Notes under the pieces: generated by a model
The model's database searches: none
Told to the model about the DNA's origin: nothing
The model's input: only the letters and a program-made list of their open reading frames with translations
NCBI GenBank assembly: GCA_035630615.1
Contig: DASQKI010000019.1
Location: 1-64,000 of the forward strand
DNA length: 64,000 nt
Direction: 5' to 3'
Origin: DATFRX01 sp035630615
GTDB lineage: Bacteria > Actinomycetota > Actinomycetes > Propionibacteriales > Nocardioidaceae
Made by a program: the position numbers and the translations under genes
In this document: piece by piece, positions 50,618 through 58,857 of the stretch
Layout: every line of letters begins with the position of its first letter
Numbering within the stretch: the stretch's first letter is position 1

Positions 50618-51970
50618 ATGCCCTCCGGCGACCGTCCCGCGCAGCCCGGCGACTCCTCCGGGCGTGCGCCCGTGCCCGTTGGCCGGCCGACCCGGCTCGA
50701 CGCGTACGTCGACCGCTACGCCGCCCGCACGAAGGGCATGTCGGCCTCCGAGATCCGCGCGCTGTTTTCGGTCGCGAGTCGTCCCGAGGTCGTTTCACTC
50801 GCCGGCGGCATGCCCAACATCTCGGGACTTCCCCTCGACATCGTCGGATCGACACTGCACGAGCTCGTGCTCGACCGCGGCACCGAGGCGATGCAGTACG
50901 GCGGTGGCCAGGGCGATTCGACGCTGCGGGCACAGATCTGTCAGGTGATGCGGCCCGAGGGCATCGACGCCCATCCGGACGACGTCGTCGTCACCGTCGG
51001 GAGTCAGCAGGCCGTCGACCTCGTGACCCGGGTGTTTTGCGACCCAGGCGATGTCGTGCTGTGCGAGGCACCCAGCTACGTCGGCGCCCTCGGGGTCTTT
51101 CGCGCGTACGAGTGCGAAGTCGTGCATGTCGAGATGGACGACGACGGGCTCGTACCCGAGGCGCTGCGGCAGGCGATCGCGGCGGTCCGTGCGGCTGGCA
51201 AGTCGATCAAGTTTGTCTACACGATTCCGAACTATCACAATCCCGCGGGCGTCACGCTGTCGAGCGCACGTCGGCCCGAGATCCTCGACATCTGCGCCGA
51301 GGCCGATCTGCTGATCCTCGAGGACAATCCATATGGCTTGCTCGGCTTCGGGCGCGACCCCGACCGTGCGTTGCGCGCCGACGAGGCTGACCGGGTCGTC
51401 TATCTGGGTTCGTTTTCGAAGACGTTCGCTCCCGGCTTTCGGGTGGGCTGGGCGCTGGCACCACATGCCGTACGGGAGAAGCTCGTCCTCGCGCAAGAGT
51501 CGGCGACCCTCTGTCCGCCGACGTTTTCGCAGCTGGCCGTGTCGAGCTATCTCGCGACCCACGACTGGCAGGGGCAGATCAAGCAGTTCCAGGAGACCTA
51601 TCGGGAGCGCCGCGACGCCATGCTCGACGCGCTCGCCGACCAGCTGCCGTCGAGCGCGACGTGGACCAGGCCTGACGGCGGCTTCTACGTCTGGCTGACC
51701 CTGCCGGAGGGGCTCGACGCCAAGGCGATGCTGCCCCGGGCGGTCACGGAACGTGTCGCCTACGTGCCCGGGACGGCGTTCTATGCCGACGGCTTCGGCA
51801 GCCGTTGCATGCGACTGTCCTATTGCCATCCGAGTCCGGAGCGGATCCGGGAGGGGGTCCGCCGGCTCGCTGGAGTCATCCAGGCGGAGTTGGAGCTGCG
51901 GGAGACATTCGGTGCGGCGCTGCCGCGCGAGCCACGCGGCTACGAAGGCCCCAACACCGACCTGTCCTGA
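50618..51970 (+). CDS. PLP-dependent aminotransferase (class I/II)
   Basis: Fold type I aminotransferase of 450 residues. The PLP lysine is in LGSFSKTFAPGFRVGW; NYHNPAGVTLSSARRPEI and EDNPYGLL bind PLP and substrate; the C-terminal domain ends RLSYCHPSPERIREGVRRL. It resembles 2-aminoadipate aminotransferase/valine-pyruvate-type enzymes and lacks the wHTH domain of MocR relatives. It ends 17 bp before the ddl-like gene, suggesting co-transcription. The substrate is not defined. Confidence 0.87.
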   Translation: MPSGDRPAQPGDSSGRAPVPVGRPTRLDAYVDRYAARTKGMSASEIRALFSVASRPEVVSLAGGMPNISGLPLDIVGSTLHELVLDRGTEAMQYGGGQGDSTLRAQICQVMRPEGIDAHPDDVVVTVGSQQAVDLVTRVFCDPGDVVLCEAPSYVGALGVFRAYECEVVHVEMDDDGLVPEALRQAIAAVRAAGKSIKFVYTIPNYHNPAGVTLSSARRPEILDICAEADLLILEDNPYGLLGFGRDPDRALRADEADRVVYLGSFSKTFAPGFRVGWALAPHAVREKLVLAQESATLCPPTFSQLAVSSYLATHDWQGQIKQFQETYRERRDAMLDALADQLPSSATWTRPDGGFYVWLTLPEGLDAKAMLPRAVTERVAYVPGTAFYADGFGSRCMRLSYCHPSPERIREGVRRLAGVIQAELELRETFGAALPREPRGYEGPNTDLS

Positions 51971-51987
51971 GCCGAAGAGGAGGCCAG

Positions 51988-52941
51988 ATGAGCGAGTCGA
52001 ACGAGCGAGTCGTCGTGCTCGCCGGAGGTTTGGCCCACGAGCGCGACGTGTCGCTGCGATCGGGGCGTCGTGTGTCGGAGGCCCTGCGGCAGGCCGGTTT
52101 CGAGGTCGACCAGCGCGACGCGGACATGCATTTGGTGCCAAGCCTGCAAGCCGATCCGCCCGCTTGCGTCGTGCCGCTGCTGCACGGCGAAGACGGCGAG
52201 GACGGCGCCCTGCAAGAGGTCTTGGCCCTGCTGGACGTGCCGCACGTCGGCTCCTCGGCGGCGGCATGCCGGCTGGCGTTTGACAAGGCCGTCGCCAAGT
52301 CGGTGGTCGCCGCCGTCAAGGTGTCGACCCCGGATGCGATGGCGCTGCCGGCCGAGACCTTTCGTGAGCTGGGCGCCGCTTCGGTGATGGATGCCGTGGT
52401 CGAGCGGCTCGGGTTGCCGATCGTGGTCAAGCCGACCCGCGGCGGCTCTGCTCTCGGCGTCCAGGTGGTGCATCGACGCGAAGACCTGCCGAGCGCGATG
52501 GTTGGCTGCTTCGCGTACGGCCCGGTCGCCCTGGTCGAACGGTTCGTCGAAGGCACCGAGGTCGCGGTCGCCGTGGTCGACGACGACAGCGGGCCGCGTG
52601 CCCTGCCGGCAGTCGAGATCCGACCGGACGGTGGCGTGTACGACTACAGCGCGCGCTATACGGCGGGCGCGACCGAGTTCGTCGTACCGGCCGGACTCCC
52701 ACAGCCCCTCTCGAAGGCGTGCGCGGACGCGGCGATCGAGGCGCATCGAGCGCTTGGGCTGCGGGACTTGTCGCGGTCTGACCTGATCATCGATGACGAC
52801 GGCACGGTGTGGTTCCTCGAGGTCAATGTGTCGCCGGGAATGACCGAGACGTCGCTCGTGCCCCTAGCGGTCGAGGCCGATGGCACGAGTCTCGGCGAGG
52901 TCTGCGGTGGGCTCGTCCGGCGGGCCATCGCTCGCGGCTAG
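51988..52941 (+). CDS. D-alanine--D-alanine ligase-like ATP-grasp enzyme
   Basis: ATP-grasp ligase of 317 residues. LAGGLAHERDVSLRSGRRV near the start and LPIVVKPTRGGSALGVQVV carry typical Ddl motifs; EVNVSPGMTETSLVP at the end holds the metal ligands. AAGAGGAGG precedes the ATG at 51988. It probably makes D-Ala-D-Ala or a related dipeptide for peptidoglycan, though a second canonical ddl elsewhere in the genome is common in Actinobacteria. Convergent with parB. Confidence 0.85.
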   Translation: MSESNERVVVLAGGLAHERDVSLRSGRRVSEALRQAGFEVDQRDADMHLVPSLQADPPACVVPLLHGEDGEDGALQEVLALLDVPHVGSSAAACRLAFDKAVAKSVVAAVKVSTPDAMALPAETFRELGAASVMDAVVERLGLPIVVKPTRGGSALGVQVVHRREDLPSAMVGCFAYGPVALVERFVEGTEVAVAVVDDDSGPRALPAVEIRPDGGVYDYSARYTAGATEFVVPAGLPQPLSKACADAAIEAHRALGLRDLSRSDLIIDDDGTVWFLEVNVSPGMTETSLVPLAVEADGTSLGEVCGGLVRRAIARG

Positions 52942-52974
52942 GCCGGCATCGTCGCAGGTCAGAGCGCGGTTTTG

Positions 52975-53967
52975 TCAGCCACATCGATTTGTCGACTTAT
53001 CAGTTTGTCGGCTTGGCGTCTGGTCGCTCGCTGCCTTCGGATCCATGATCGCGACGATGCGCTCGAGATCGTCGACCGAGGCGTACTCGACGACGATCTT
53101 GCCCTTCCGCTTGCCGAGATCGACCCGGACGCGGGTGTCGAAGCGATCCGACAGACGGTGGGCTAGGTCGGCCAACCGGGGCGCGACGACCGAGCCGCTC
53201 TGGCGTCGGCGGGCTCGCGGCTTCGGGTGCCCGCCGGTGCCGACGGCGACGATCTCCTCGACCGCCCGCACCGAGAGCCCTTCGGCAACGATCCGACGCG
53301 AGAGCACTTCCTGCTCCGTCGGATCGGACATCGCCAGCAGGGCTCGGGCGTGGCCGGCACTCAGCAGACCGGCCGCAACTCGCCGTTGGACGGCACCGGG
53401 GAGCCGCAGCAGTCGAAGCGTGTTAGAGATCTGTGGGCGCGAGCGACCGAGCCGCTTCGACAGCTCCTCCTGGGTGCAAGAGAAGTCCTCGAGCAACTGC
53501 CCGTATGCCGCGGCCTCCTCCAGCGGGTTGAGCTGCGAGCGGTGAAGGTTTTCGAGGAGTGCGTCGCGCAGGAGATCCTGCTCGCCGGTGTCTCGCAGGA
53601 TCGCGGGGATTGTCGACAGACCCGCCTGCTGGACGGCCCGCCAGCGCCGCTCTCCCATCACCAGCTCGTAGTTGTCGTCCCCCACCGATCGGACGACGAC
53701 AGGTTGGAGGAGACCGACCTCGCGGATGGATGCGACCAGCTCCGCCATCGCCTCTTCGTCGAAGACTTGCCGCGGTTGTCGAGGGTTGGGGCTGATCCGG
53801 TTGGTCGCGATCTCGACGTAGCTGGCACCCGCGACGGGGGTGAGCCCGCCGGCGTCGGCCTGGGTGGTGTCGCGCAGAGTCACCTCGGGCACGTCGGACG
53901 CCGGTGCGGTGCTCGTTGGAATCAAGGCACCTAGGCCGCGACCTAACCCTCGACGTGTCGTCGTCAC
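52975..53967 (-). CDS. parB: Chromosome partitioning protein ParB
   Basis: ParB/Noc-family CTPase and parS-binding protein of 330 residues. The N-terminal tail RRGLGRGLGALIPT contacts ParA; NPRQPRQVFDEEAMAEL, GERRWRAVQQAG and the HTH region QEELSKRLGRSRPQISNTLRLL follow. The C-terminal dimerisation domain is basic. Lies 109 bp downstream of parA on the same strand; two parS sites are 1.2-2.1 kb upstream. Confidence 0.96.
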   Translation of the reverse strand: MTTTRRGLGRGLGALIPTSTAPASDVPEVTLRDTTQADAGGLTPVAGASYVEIATNRISPNPRQPRQVFDEEAMAELVASIREVGLLQPVVVRSVGDDNYELVMGERRWRAVQQAGLSTIPAILRDTGEQDLLRDALLENLHRSQLNPLEEAAAYGQLLEDFSCTQEELSKRLGRSRPQISNTLRLLRLPGAVQRRVAAGLLSAGHARALLAMSDPTEQEVLSRRIVAEGLSVRAVEEIVAVGTGGHPKPRARRRQSGSVVAPRLADLAHRLSDRFDTRVRVDLGKRKGKIVVEYASVDDLERIVAIMDPKAASDQTPSRQTDKSTNRCG

Positions 53968-54076
53968 ACGCGCTCCTCGCTCTCAGGTGGCAGCGACGCG
54001 ATCGGGCGCCCTGCCGTCGACAGTTTCCGCCACGACCGGGAGTGGTCCGGCCTCGCGCCACGTTCGTCTCGTGCGA

Positions 54077-55147
54077 TCACGCGTCCTCCGCGGTTTCGTC
54101 GCCGCCCGAGGAGTGCGTGGCGACGCTGGAGTTCGTCGTGACGAGGCGACTCGCCAACTCTCGGGCCGCCTCGAGATAGGAGAGGGCGCCGGGTGAGGTC
54201 GGGTCGTAGGTCATGACCGTCTGCTGATAGCTCGGCGCCTCCGAGATGCGTACCGACCGCGGTACGGCGGTGTGGAGCACCTTGTCGCCGAAGTGGGCCC
54301 GTACCTCGTCCGCGACGCCGGCTGACAGTCGGGTGCGAGCGTCGTGCATCGTGAGCATGATCGTGGAGATATCGAGCTCGGGGTTGAGATGCGACTGGAT
54401 GAGCTCGACGTTGCGGAGGAGCTGCCCGAGCCCTTCGAGGGCGTAGTACTCGCACTGGATCGGGATCAGCATCTCGCGGCCGGCGACGAGTGCGTTGACC
54501 GTCAGCAGGCCCAGCGACGGCGGGCAGTCGATCAGGATGTAGTCGACCCGCTCCGACTCGTCCTCGAACTCGTCGAGGTACTCGTTGATCGAGCGGCGCA
54601 GCCGTGTCTCTCGCGCCACCAGCGAGACGAGTTCGATCTCGGCGCCCGCGAGGTCGATCGTCGCCGGCACGACCTCCAGGCCATCGACATCGGGGCAGGG
54701 CTGGATGAGCGAGCCGAGTCGTCGGCCCTCGACCAGCGCGTCGTAGATCCCGGGCGTTCCTTCCAGGTGATCGATCCGCAGAGCCGTCGACGCATTGCCC
54801 TGCGGATCCAGGTCGATCACCAGCACCCGCAGACCGTGCTGGGCCAGTGCCGCCGCCACATTCACCGTCGTGGTGGTCTTGCCGACCCCGCCCTTCTGGT
54901 TGGCGACCACCATGACGCGGGTCCGATCCGGTCGCGGCAGCTCCTTCACCTCGCGGCTGCGATCGAGCGCGCGTACATGCTCGGTGACCTCCAAGGCCAG
55001 CGGCGTCGACGCGTCGCCGGCCATCAGGTCGTAGCCCGTCACCTTCGGGTAGCGAGCCGTTCCGGGTGCTGGGGCTGGGCCGAAGCCATGCTCCGTCTCA
55101 GACGGGGTCTCGTGCTGGTCGGTCCGCGGGTTCGCCGTCTCGATCAT
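54077..55147 (-). CDS. parA: Chromosome partitioning ATPase ParA (Soj)
   Basis: Deviant Walker-type ATPase of 356 residues: KGGVGKT (85-91), IDLDPQGN, and DCPPSLGLLT. The N-terminal 75 residues are a charged actinobacterial extension. The ATG at 55147 is preferred over an ATG at 55258 because GAGGA precedes it and the longer version would translate the parS site as FHVKQ. ParA binds DNA non-specifically and moves ParB-parS complexes. Confidence 0.95.
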   Translation of the reverse strand: MIETANPRTDQHETPSETEHGFGPAPAPGTARYPKVTGYDLMAGDASTPLALEVTEHVRALDRSREVKELPRPDRTRVMVVANQKGGVGKTTTTVNVAAALAQHGLRVLVIDLDPQGNASTALRIDHLEGTPGIYDALVEGRRLGSLIQPCPDVDGLEVVPATIDLAGAEIELVSLVARETRLRRSINEYLDEFEDESERVDYILIDCPPSLGLLTVNALVAGREMLIPIQCEYYALEGLGQLLRNVELIQSHLNPELDISTIMLTMHDARTRLSAGVADEVRAHFGDKVLHTAVPRSVRISEAPSYQQTVMTYDPTSPGALSYLEAARELASRLVTTNSSVATHSSGGDETAEDA

Positions 55148-55196
55148 TCGGTCATCCTCGTCCTGTGGCGCGGTCGCTCGATGCGGCCCGAGACTC

Positions 55197-55212
55197 TGTT
55201 TCACGTGAAACA
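55197..55212. other. parS site 1 (TGTTTCACGTGAAACA)
   Basis: Perfect 16-bp consensus parS palindrome, 50 bp upstream of the parA start in the parA-rsmG gap (55148-55382). ParB loads here and spreads. Confidence 0.95.
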
Positions 55213-55382
55213 CCGTGCTCCTCACATGATCGACCGCGTGGCCATCCCAACCCGGCAACGACCCGCGTGGACGGTGCCTTGTCGACCCTCTGATCGTCCG
55301 GCGACCGATCCTTCGCCCACCGATTAGCCGCCAAGGGCCAACCTAACCCGGAGATGACCGGGACATCATTCACGGATGCTCC

Positions 55383-56045
55383 TTATGCCCGTCCGGTCTC
55401 TGGCGCCTTCGCGACGATGACGACACGCGTGGGTGTATCGAGGACGCCTCTACCGTAGGTCGCCAGCTTGCCAGGAGAGCCGGCGAGTCGGGAAATTGTG
55501 GATGACGCGTCGGCGAGCTCGTCGGCAGCCGACGCGCCCTTGAACGCCACCATCATCCCGCCGGGCCGAACCAACGGCAGGCACCACGACGCGAGACGGG
55601 ACAGCGGCGCGACCGCGCGTGCGGTGACGACGTCGAAGGCTCGATCGCCGTGCAACTCCTCGGCGCGCGCTCGGACGATGTCGACGTTGGAGAGTTCGAG
55701 ATGCCCGATCGCCTCCTCGAGAAAGCGAACTCGTCGCAGCATCGGCTCGACCAAGGTGATGGCCAGATCCGAACGAGCGAGCGCCCACACGAGGCCGGGC
55801 AGACCGGCGCCGCTGCCGATGTCGGCCACGCCGGCATGTTCGGGCAACAGCGGGGTGACGACTGCGCAGTTCAGGAGATGACGCTCCCACAGCCGCCCAA
55901 CCTCCCGCGGACCGATCACGCCCCGCTCCACTCCGTCCGAAGCGAGAAGGGCCGCGAACCGACGCGCGGCCTCGGCTGCCCCGCCAAACACCTCGTCGAC
56001 CGATGACGGTTCGGGCGGCGTTTCACGTGAAACGGCCGGCGTCAC
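55383..56045 (-). CDS. rsmG: 16S rRNA (guanine-527-N7)-methyltransferase RsmG
   Basis: SAM-dependent rRNA methyltransferase of 220 residues (GidB). The SAM motif is VADIGSGAGLPGLVWAL; TARAVAPLSRLASWCLPLV and the positive C-terminus are typical. The GTG start overlaps the jag stop (GTGA). The first codons contain a parS site (VSRET), a recurring feature in Actinobacteria. Confidence 0.95.
   Translation of the reverse strand: MTPAVSRETPPEPSSVDEVFGGAAEAARRFAALLASDGVERGVIGPREVGRLWERHLLNCAVVTPLLPEHAGVADIGSGAGLPGLVWALARSDLAITLVEPMLRRVRFLEEAIGHLELSNVDIVRARAEELHGDRAFDVVTARAVAPLSRLASWCLPLVRPGGMMVAFKGASAADELADASSTISRLAGSPGKLATYGRGVLDTPTRVVIVAKAPETGRA
56019..56034. other. parS site 2 (CGTTTCACGTGAAACG)
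   Basis: The 14-bp core GTTTCACGTGAAAC is a perfect parS; the outer pair differs from the consensus but keeps the palindrome. It lies inside the 5' end of rsmG. Confidence 0.93.
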
Positions 56046-56584
56046 GAGAGGTGGATGACCACCTGTCGGTTCGGCTCCTCACCCTCGGACTCGCTTCGCA
56101 ACCCGGCCTCGGCAACCGCGTCGTGGACGACCTTGCGCTCGAACGGGTTCATCGGGTCGAGGCGAGCGGGCTCACCCGACACCTTGACCTCCGCGATGGT
56201 CCGCTGCGCCACGGCGACTAGCTCCTCGCGCCGTGCCGCGCGATGTCCCGCGACGTCGAGCATCAGACGGCTGCGCTGACCCGTCTCGCGGTAGACGGCC
56301 AAGCGAGTGAGCTCTTGAAGAGCCTCGAGGACTTCGCCGTCGCGACCCACCAAAGACTTGAGGTCACCGCCGACGACTGACACGGAGGCACGATCACCTT
56401 CGACATCCATATCGATATCGCCATCCAGATCGGCGATGTCGAGGAGGTCCTCGAGAAAGTCGGCGGCGATGTCGCCCTCGCGCTCGAGCTCGTCGACGCG
56501 TCCGGACGTCGACTCCGGCTCCGAGGTCAGGTCGGCCTCGTCGCGTTCCACTGCCTCGTCGGTCTCCGACGTTGCTTCGGTCAT
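56042..56584 (-). CDS. jag: Jag/KhpB RNA-binding protein
   Basis: RNA-binding protein of 180 residues with an acidic N-terminal part (1-40), a KH domain (SLVGRDGEVLEALQELTRLAV) and an R3H domain (about 135-175, ending VVHDAVAEAGLRS). The ATG at 56584 is chosen because GAGGAG lies just upstream; the longer ATG at 56626 would overlap yidC. Conserved neighbour of yidC, with roles in RNA regulation and cell division in other bacteria. Confidence 0.93.
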   Translation of the reverse strand: MTEATSETDEAVERDEADLTSEPESTSGRVDELEREGDIAADFLEDLLDIADLDGDIDMDVEGDRASVSVVGGDLKSLVGRDGEVLEALQELTRLAVYRETGQRSRLMLDVAGHRAARREELVAVAQRTIAEVKVSGEPARLDPMNPFERKVVHDAVAEAGLRSESEGEEPNRQVVIHLS

Positions 56585-56622
56585 CCCGTTCTCCTCGATA
56601 GCTTCGCGGCCGTGCGATCCCG

Positions 56623-57675
56623 TCAACCGCGGGGTGGCTTCTTTCCCCCGCCCTTGCGCTGCGAACGTGACTGGCGCTTCGGCTGCTGGCGTGGCTTCGA
56701 CTGCGGGGCAGAATTCGACCCTGATCCCGAGCCCGAGCCCGAGCTCGACTTGCCCTTGCCGGACTTGTTCTTGCCGGACTTGCTCTTGGTCGGCGCCTTC
56801 GGGTTCAGGGCCGCTTCGAGCGGATCCTCAGCCACGTCGCGGCCATGGCGACGATCCCGATCCTGCTTCGCCTTGAACGCCGGCGTGCCAGGTGCGGGGT
56901 TGTTGCGGATCACGTAGAACTGCTGGCCCATGGTCCACAGGTTCGAGGTCGTCCAGTAGAGCAGCACGCCGATCGGGAACGCGATACCGCCGACCGCGAA
57001 GACGACCGGCAACACGTAGAGCAACATCTTCTGCTGCTGGGCGTACGGCCCGGACAGTGCCGTCTCCGGCATGTTCTTGCGCATCAGCTGGCGCTGTGTG
57101 GTGAACGTGGTCGCGGTCATCGACAGGACCAAGATGATGGTGACGAGCCCCACGTGCCAAGACGCGTCGCCCTGCCAGTAGTCGATGAATCGGTCGGCAA
57201 TCCTGGCTCCGAAGATCGTCGCCTGGGAAAGGGAATTGGCCTGCTCCTGGGTCAGCAGACCCTTCGCTCGCTCGTGGGCCGCGTTGTCGAGCAGTCGGAA
57301 GAGAGCGAAAAAGACCGGCGCCTGCAGGATCAGAGGCATGCAGGAGGCGAACGGATTGGTCCCGGACTCTTGGTAGAGCTTCATCGTCTCCTGGGAGAGA
57401 CGCTGCCGGTCGTGGCCGTACTTCTTTTGCAGCTCCTTGACCTTCGGCTGCAATAGCTGCATGTTGCGGCTTGCCTTGATCTGCCGCACGAACAGCGGGA
57501 TCAGCATGGCTCGGATCGTTGCGGTGAGGCCGATGATCGCCAGCGCCCACGTCCAGCCCGAGTCGTAGGGCAGCACCAGGTCGAAGACCCAATGCCAAGC
57601 CATGAGGATCGCCGACGTGGCGTAGTACAGCGGCGTGATGATCGCCGTACCGATGGAGGTGAAGAAGTCGATCAT
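56623..57675 (-). CDS. yidC: Membrane protein insertase YidC
   Basis: Oxa1/YidC/Alb3 insertase of 350 residues. Five membrane helices, LIPLFVRQIKASRNMQLLQP with the conserved Arg, and GILLYWTTSNLWTMGQQ-like GVLLYWTTSNLW are present. The C-terminal tail of about 75 residues is Lys/Ser/Gly-rich and basic, suited to ribosome contact. Its start overlaps yidD by ATGA. Confidence 0.95.
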   Translation of the reverse strand: MIDFFTSIGTAIITPLYYATSAILMAWHWVFDLVLPYDSGWTWALAIIGLTATIRAMLIPLFVRQIKASRNMQLLQPKVKELQKKYGHDRQRLSQETMKLYQESGTNPFASCMPLILQAPVFFALFRLLDNAAHERAKGLLTQEQANSLSQATIFGARIADRFIDYWQGDASWHVGLVTIILVLSMTATTFTTQRQLMRKNMPETALSGPYAQQQKMLLYVLPVVFAVGGIAFPIGVLLYWTTSNLWTMGQQFYVIRNNPAPGTPAFKAKQDRDRRHGRDVAEDPLEAALNPKAPTKSKSGKNKSGKGKSSSGSGSGSGSNSAPQSKPRQQPKRQSRSQRKGGGKKPPRG

Positions 57676-57935
57676 GGCCTTCCTTGGTGCGCGGGCGCGG
57701 GCGCCTTAGCGGAGGACGTACGAACGGGCGGGACGGGATCCAGTCCACCGGCGGCCCAGGGATGGCATCGGACCAACCGTCGTACGGTGAGGACGCTACC
57801 CCGCACCGCACCGTGAGTCGTCACGGCCTCCAACGCGTACGCCGAGCACGACGGGTAATAGCGGCACACATCGCCGTAGAGCGGGCTGATCACCGCGCGA
57901 TAGGCCTTGAGCAAGCCGATGAGGACGTACTTCAT
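57672..57935 (-). CDS. yidD: Membrane protein insertion efficiency factor YidD
   Basis: Protein of 87 residues with the YidD core LIGLLKAYRAVISPLYGDVCRYYPSCSAYALEAV and the conserved HPWAAGGLDPVP. The ATG at 57935 overlaps the rnpA stop and fits the family start. Supports YidC-dependent insertion; linked rnpA-yidD-yidC order is universal. Confidence 0.94.
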   Translation of the reverse strand: MKYVLIGLLKAYRAVISPLYGDVCRYYPSCSAYALEAVTTHGAVRGSVLTVRRLVRCHPWAAGGLDPVPPVRTSSAKAPAPAHQGRP

Positions 57936-58285
57936 CGCGCCGCACCCAACACCCGAGCCAGGCACCGATCGAGGTCGCTCGCGAGGGTTGCGCTCGACGA
58001 ACCGCCAGCCGGCCGGAGAGCACGGATAACCACGCGGCACGAGGTCGGCAGCGAGCGCAGTCGGTCACGCATGAGGTGCCGCAGCTGCCGACGGGTCCGG
58101 TTGCGGGCCACTGCGCCGCCAACCGCGCGGCCGACGATCAGACCCACACGCGCCGACGCACTCGCCACCTCAGGCGACACCGCGAGGGCATGCACCACCA
58201 GCGTCGGGCAGCCGGCTCGCCGACCGAACCGAACCACGGCGGTGAACTCCTCGCTCGACCGCATGCGGGCTGCGGCGGGTAACAC
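57932..58285 (-). CDS. rnpA: Ribonuclease P protein component
   Basis: Protein of 117 residues that binds RNase P RNA for tRNA 5' maturation. The RNR motif appears as RNRTRRQLRHLMRD; RSSEEFTAVVRFGRRAG precedes it. Starts at GTG 58285, 20 bp after rpmH. Basic composition is normal for the family. Confidence 0.94.
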   Translation of the reverse strand: MLPAAARMRSSEEFTAVVRFGRRAGCPTLVVHALAVSPEVASASARVGLIVGRAVGGAVARNRTRRQLRHLMRDRLRSLPTSCRVVIRALRPAGGSSSATLASDLDRCLARVLGAAR

Positions 58286-58305
58286 GGCGGCGGCTTCCGC
58301 CGGGC

Positions 58306-58443
58306 TCAGGCGGCCAGGCGCTGGCGACCCTTCCGCCGCCGGCTCGACAGCACCGCACGGCCCGCTCGCGTACGCATGCGCAGACGGAAACCGTGCGTTT
58401 TGCTCCGACGCCGGTTGTTGGGCTGAAACGTACGCTTGCTCAC
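58306..58443 (-). CDS. rpmH: 50S ribosomal protein L34
   Basis: Ribosomal protein of 45 residues: SKRTFQPNNRRRSKTHGFR, then MRTRAGRAVLSSRRRKGR, the full L34 pattern. The GTG at 58443 starts it; in-frame extension upstream to 58539 has no family match. Confidence 0.97.
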   Translation of the reverse strand: MSKRTFQPNNRRRSKTHGFRLRMRTRAGRAVLSSRRRKGRQRLAA

Positions 58444-58577
58444 TTGGGACAGCTCCAGATCAAGATCGTTGTGCACGTGGGGTGGCCGCCACGACGACAC
58501 GTCACCCGAAGGGGCACCTGGCTGACCAGGCGCGGGCACAACACAGCCGTCGAACGCAGTCCGACCGTGAAACGATA

Positions 58578-58596
58578 CGGCCCTCCTGAGGGGCCG
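58578..58596. other. GC-rich hairpin in the rpmH-dnaA gap
   Basis: CGGCCCTC and GAGGGGCCG pair around a 2-base loop with one bulged base. It lies in the divergent promoter region; it may be a transcript leader structure or separate the two promoters. Role unknown. Confidence 0.35.
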
Positions 58597-58641
58597 GTCA
58601 ACCGAGGTTCGTCCGCCGACTGGTCAGAGAGACCCCGAGCC

Positions 58642-58759
58642 TGTGGACAACCGCTTGAAGACGGCCCCAGAAGGTTGTTACCGTCCCGCGATCAGCTTGG
58701 TTTTCCACAGGCTCGTGCGCGGCATGCCGTACACACCTTGTGGACAACGATGTGGAAGC
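58642..58759. other. DnaA-box cluster upstream of dnaA
   Basis: The boxes are TGTGGACAA (58642-58650) and TGTGGACAA (58739-58747), both exact inverses of TTGTCCACA, plus TTTTCCACA (58701-58709) and a partial box TGTGGAAGC (58751-58759). They lie in the 414-bp rpmH-dnaA gap, which otherwise contains only the hairpin and promoters. They may autoregulate dnaA and contribute to oriC. Confidence 0.75.
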
Positions 58760-58857
58760 TTCGTGGATTCATCGCATCTCGGGACGCGGACAATCGTCCT
58801 TGCCCCGTCGAATCGTGACGAAGTACGGGTGATGACACCAGACGGGGAGGTCCAACG

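Noticed and set aside
55148..55258. Longer ParA start at 55258
   Set aside because: It would translate the parS site; the ATG at 55147 has a ribosome binding site and gives the family's usual N-terminus.
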